14,920 nt of DNA from an uncultured Eggerthellaceae bacterium (lineage in GTDB: Bacteria; Actinomycetota; Coriobacteriia; Coriobacteriales; Eggerthellaceae): NCBI GenBank assembly GCA_948829205.1, contig CAQLOA010000001.1, forward strand, positions 29,913 to 44,832. Reading direction: 5' to 3'. Below the pieces are notes generated by a model. The model saw nothing but the letters and a program-made list of their open reading frames with translations, did no database searches and had not been told where the DNA came from. Made by a program: the position numbers and the translations under genes. The number at the start of each line of letters is the position of its first letter. Position 1 is the first letter of the stretch. Shown in pieces: positions 14,430 through 14,920 of this stretch.

Positions 14430-14920
14430 TAGGCGATGGCTACCTCGGCTGCGGCATTGCCGCCAGCGTCCGACGTCTGCCTGCGCATGCGTCCTATGGC
14501 CATCCCTGCGGCGAACGCGGCCAACGCGAACAGGACGATCACGCCCACGTCCACCCCTATGGCGGCTAACGCCTGCATGCTTCCATCGAAGTTCGCCGCA
14601 CGCGACAGCGCGTCGGTGTACCAGAAGCCGGGGAGAAGATGGGCGATCGAGACGACCTGGGAGCTCATCAGGTCGAGCGGTATCCACACGCCGCCGAAGA
14701 ACGACAGGACCAAGCCCAATATGTTCCCGAACGCGTTCATCGTCATCTCGCCGGTGTTGGTCTGGCCAAGCATGAAGGCGACGCCCAACGGAATCAGCGC
14801 GAACAGGGCCGGCACGATCAGCACCAGCAGCTTTCCGGGCGCCGGAATGGCCCCGAACGATTCCGGGAAGCAGGCTATGCCCAGCACGACAGTCAGCGCC
14901 CAGAAGACAAGCGTCAGCAC
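14429..14920 (-). CDS. ABC-2-type transporter permease, 5' part outside window
   Basis: The C-terminal 163 or so residues of an integral membrane protein are visible; the start lies beyond the right edge, and the first in-window codon (GTG, 14920-14918) is internal. Hydrophobic segments: VFWALTVVLGIACF; a long LLVLIVPALFALIPLGVAFML; NILGLVLSFFGGVWIPLDLM; and VGVIVLFALAAFAAGMAIG. The GGVWIPLDLMSSQVVSIAHL stretch, followed by LPGFWYTDAL, is the conserved last part of ABC-2 permeases, which form the channel of drug, polysaccharide or sodium exporters with a separate ATPase. A basic segment (GRMRRQ) and a short Ala-rich tail end it. The ATPase gene and the substrate cannot be seen. It is convergent with coaD. 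Confidence 0.85.
   Translation of the reverse strand: MLTLVFWALTVVLGIACFPESFGAIPAPGKLLVLIVPALFALIPLGVAFMLGQTNTGEMTMNAFGNILGLVLSFFGGVWIPLDLMSSQVVSIAHLLPGFWYTDALSRAANFDGSMQALAAIGVDVGVIVLFALAAFAAGMAIGRMRRQTSDAGGNAAAEVAIA

Noticed and set aside
1..14920. CRISPR array, tRNA, rRNA, insertion sequence or prophage
   Set aside because: No regularly spaced repeats, cloverleaf, ribosomal RNA signature, transposase or phage gene was seen on either strand.

Overview
The window is 14.9 kb of G+C-rich, densely coding bacterial chromosome. Three things suggest an anaerobic actinobacterium of the Coriobacteriia (Eggerthellaceae-like): a chromosomal TraX-family protein, a glucose-6-phosphate isomerase of the type found in transaldolase/PGI fusions, and [NiFe]-hydrogenase maturation genes in a G+C-rich Gram-positive-like background. 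This placement is inferred from gene content and composition. No rRNA or species marker is present.

Layout, left to right: (1) nt 1-227, minus: the 5' end of a SurA/PrsA-like lipoprotein gene, cut by the window edge and divergent from typA. (2) nt 394-5746, plus: typA (ribosome-associated GTPase), a TraX-family membrane protein, a PLP-dependent aminotransferase, and a D-alanine--D-alanine ligase homologue with altered omega-loop and metal-site residues. (3) nt 5747-5891: two adjacent hairpins between convergent genes. (4) nt 5892-7861, minus: a sodium:solute symporter. Behind it lies a 58-codon reading frame resembling the C-terminal end of a GntR/FCD regulator, and its stop codon runs straight into a strong intrinsic terminator. 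(5) nt 8068-13796, plus: pgi, hypF, hypC and hypD with gaps of only 9, 5 and 3 nt, apparently one operon. (6) nt 13799-14429: coaD, flanked by two copies of a GACGGGGTCGGG palindromic repeat. (7) nt 14429-14920, minus: the 3' part of an ABC-2-type permease, cut by the window edge.

The functional core of the right half is [NiFe]-hydrogenase maturation. HypF makes the carbamoyl group that becomes cyanide. HypC and HypD hold the iron on which the Fe(CN)2CO unit is built. HypE, HypA and HypB and the hydrogenase itself are not in the window. The other genes are housekeeping (TypA, PGI, CoaD, Ddl) or transport.

I found no CRISPR array, tRNA, rRNA, transposase, phage gene or clear undescribed multi-gene system. 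The items most worth a second look are the Ddl substitutions, the repeat pair around coaD (possibly with a third, divergent relative upstream of ddl), and the small frame plus terminator upstream of the symporter.
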